20,907 nucleotides of DNA from Candidatus Competibacteraceae bacterium (lineage in GTDB: Bacteria; Pseudomonadota; Gammaproteobacteria; Competibacterales; Competibacteraceae), in the NCBI GenBank assembly GCA_003527885.1, contig DPWB01000359.1:952-21858 (forward strand), given 5' to 3'. The notes under the pieces are model-generated. The model saw nothing but the letters and a program-made list of their open reading frames with translations. It did not search any database and was not told the origin of the DNA. Positions 20,361 to 20,907 of this stretch are shown one piece after another (within the stretch, counting starts at the first letter, position 1; every line of letters starts with the position of its first letter). Both the position numbers and the translations under genes were made by a program.

Positions 20361-20907
20361 ATGTCCAAGAACCTGCATGACCTTCGATTTGCCGTTAGAC
20401 GTGCCGACGGATACGTATCGAACATTTGGAGGCTCTGGATAACCCCAATAGGCGACGTATATCTCTCAATTCGACAGATGGGGGGCATCGAAAAGTATAG
20501 CTTTCATAAGTCGGGTATATGTAGGAGCGCATTCACAACCGAGTATGGAACACCTAAAACTCTGCAGGATAGAAAGATGTTTGGCTGGCGGCGACTGACG
20601 ACCCCGGAGCGAGGGAGCGGTCAAGCGACACGGGTAATTGGGATCGCGCTCCCATCGGACTTTCTGTCTCGGCCACAAACCTCACCCATAAAAAAGGTGG
20701 TCTGGATTGAAGCCGCACCGGCTGGACACGCAACGTTCATAGACATGGCATACACAAACGAGTCCAAGGACCAAGTTGATTCCGCATTCCACAAAAACGG
20801 AAGGAAATTACTCTCCTACACGCAACTTCCGGGCACAGAAGCCTTCCTTGTTAGTTCGTATCACGGCGAATGGGAAAACTCGGACTTAGAGCCTATCCGA
20901 AAATTCT
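20361..20907 (+). CDS. Integron cassette gene, hypothetical protein (3' end outside window)
   Basis: A frame with no stop runs from ATG 20361, 3 nt after the attC R' core, to the window edge (182 complete codons). This position is where cassette genes begin, and AGGTG within R' can serve as ribosome binding site. The product begins MSKNLHDLRFAVRRADGYVSNIWRLWITPIG and reads as a normal soluble protein with balanced composition (segments DVYLSIRQMGGIEKYSFHKSGICRSAF and KKVVWIEAAPAGHATFIDM); no family or catalytic motif is recognised. No signal peptide or membrane segment. Its GC content is visibly lower than that of the pigment genes, consistent with acquisition by cassette exchange. Confidence 0.75.
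   Translation, partial: MSKNLHDLRFAVRRADGYVSNIWRLWITPIGDVYLSIRQMGGIEKYSFHKSGICRSAFTTEYGTPKTLQDRKMFGWRRLTTPERGSGQATRVIGIALPSDFLSRPQTSPIKKVVWIEAAPAGHATFIDMAYTNESKDQVDSAFHKNGRKLLSYTQLPGTEAFLVSSYHGEWENSDLEPIRKF

Noticed and set aside
20394..20400. GTTAGAC, another GTTRRRY match
   Set aside because: Lies within the second cassette's reading frame, has no paired RYYYAAC core or inverted repeat, and is expected by chance.
1..20907. CRISPR array, tRNA or rRNA genes, insertion sequence
   Set aside because: No regularly spaced direct repeats, no recognisable tRNA cloverleaf or rRNA sequence, and no transposase frame were noticed on either strand.

Overview
The window is GC-rich, with densely packed, strand-coherent genes and bacterial Shine-Dalgarno spacing. 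NtrC and TrmL orthologues and an aryl-polyene/xanthomonadin-type pigment locus point to a gammaproteobacterium; the exact lineage cannot be fixed from the sequence.

Layout. 1-2026 (+): the C-terminal part of the nitrogen regulator NtrC, the tRNA methyltransferase TrmL and a glutathione S-transferase-like protein. 2084-3177 (-): a putative cell-wall-binding protein with a peptidoglycan-binding tail and a small DUF2970 membrane protein. 3272-18446: a large biosynthetic locus in three transcription units. Unit A (+, 3272-6503) has an aryl/acyl adenylating ligase, a hotdog dehydratase, a class I methyltransferase and a GFA-family zinc protein. Unit B (-, 6527-8287) has a XanB2/FkbO-type chorismatase and a UbiE-like methyltransferase. 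Unit C (+, 8504-18446) has an acyl carrier protein, LpxL-like acyltransferase, DUF218 protein, two short ketosynthase-like (chain-length-factor-type) proteins, second dehydratase, LolA-like carrier, MMPL exporter, complete ketosynthase, ketoreductase, family 2 glycosyltransferase and a small lipoprotein. Most unit C genes overlap by 4 nt or nearly abut.

Proposed working model (inference): chorismatase turns chorismate into a hydroxybenzoate starter. The ligase activates it onto the carrier protein. The KS/CLF pair, ketoreductase and dehydratases build a conjugated polyene. Methyltransferases decorate the head or chain, and the acyltransferase and glycosyltransferase attach the product to a lipid or sugar. 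LolA-like and MMPL proteins move it to the outer membrane. The product would be an aryl polyene or xanthomonadin-like membrane pigment, which in known systems protects against photo-oxidative stress.

18459-19625 (+) is an amidohydrolase-2 family metal-dependent hydrolase. From about 19626 the composition changes: an AT-rich gap with inverted repeats, then a GTTRRRY core site at 19848, a cassette-like segment, a clear integron attC site (20262-20357) and a second, lower-GC cassette gene running off the right edge. No integrase gene is in the window, so this is either the edge of an integrase-less attC cluster or of an integron whose integrase lies elsewhere.
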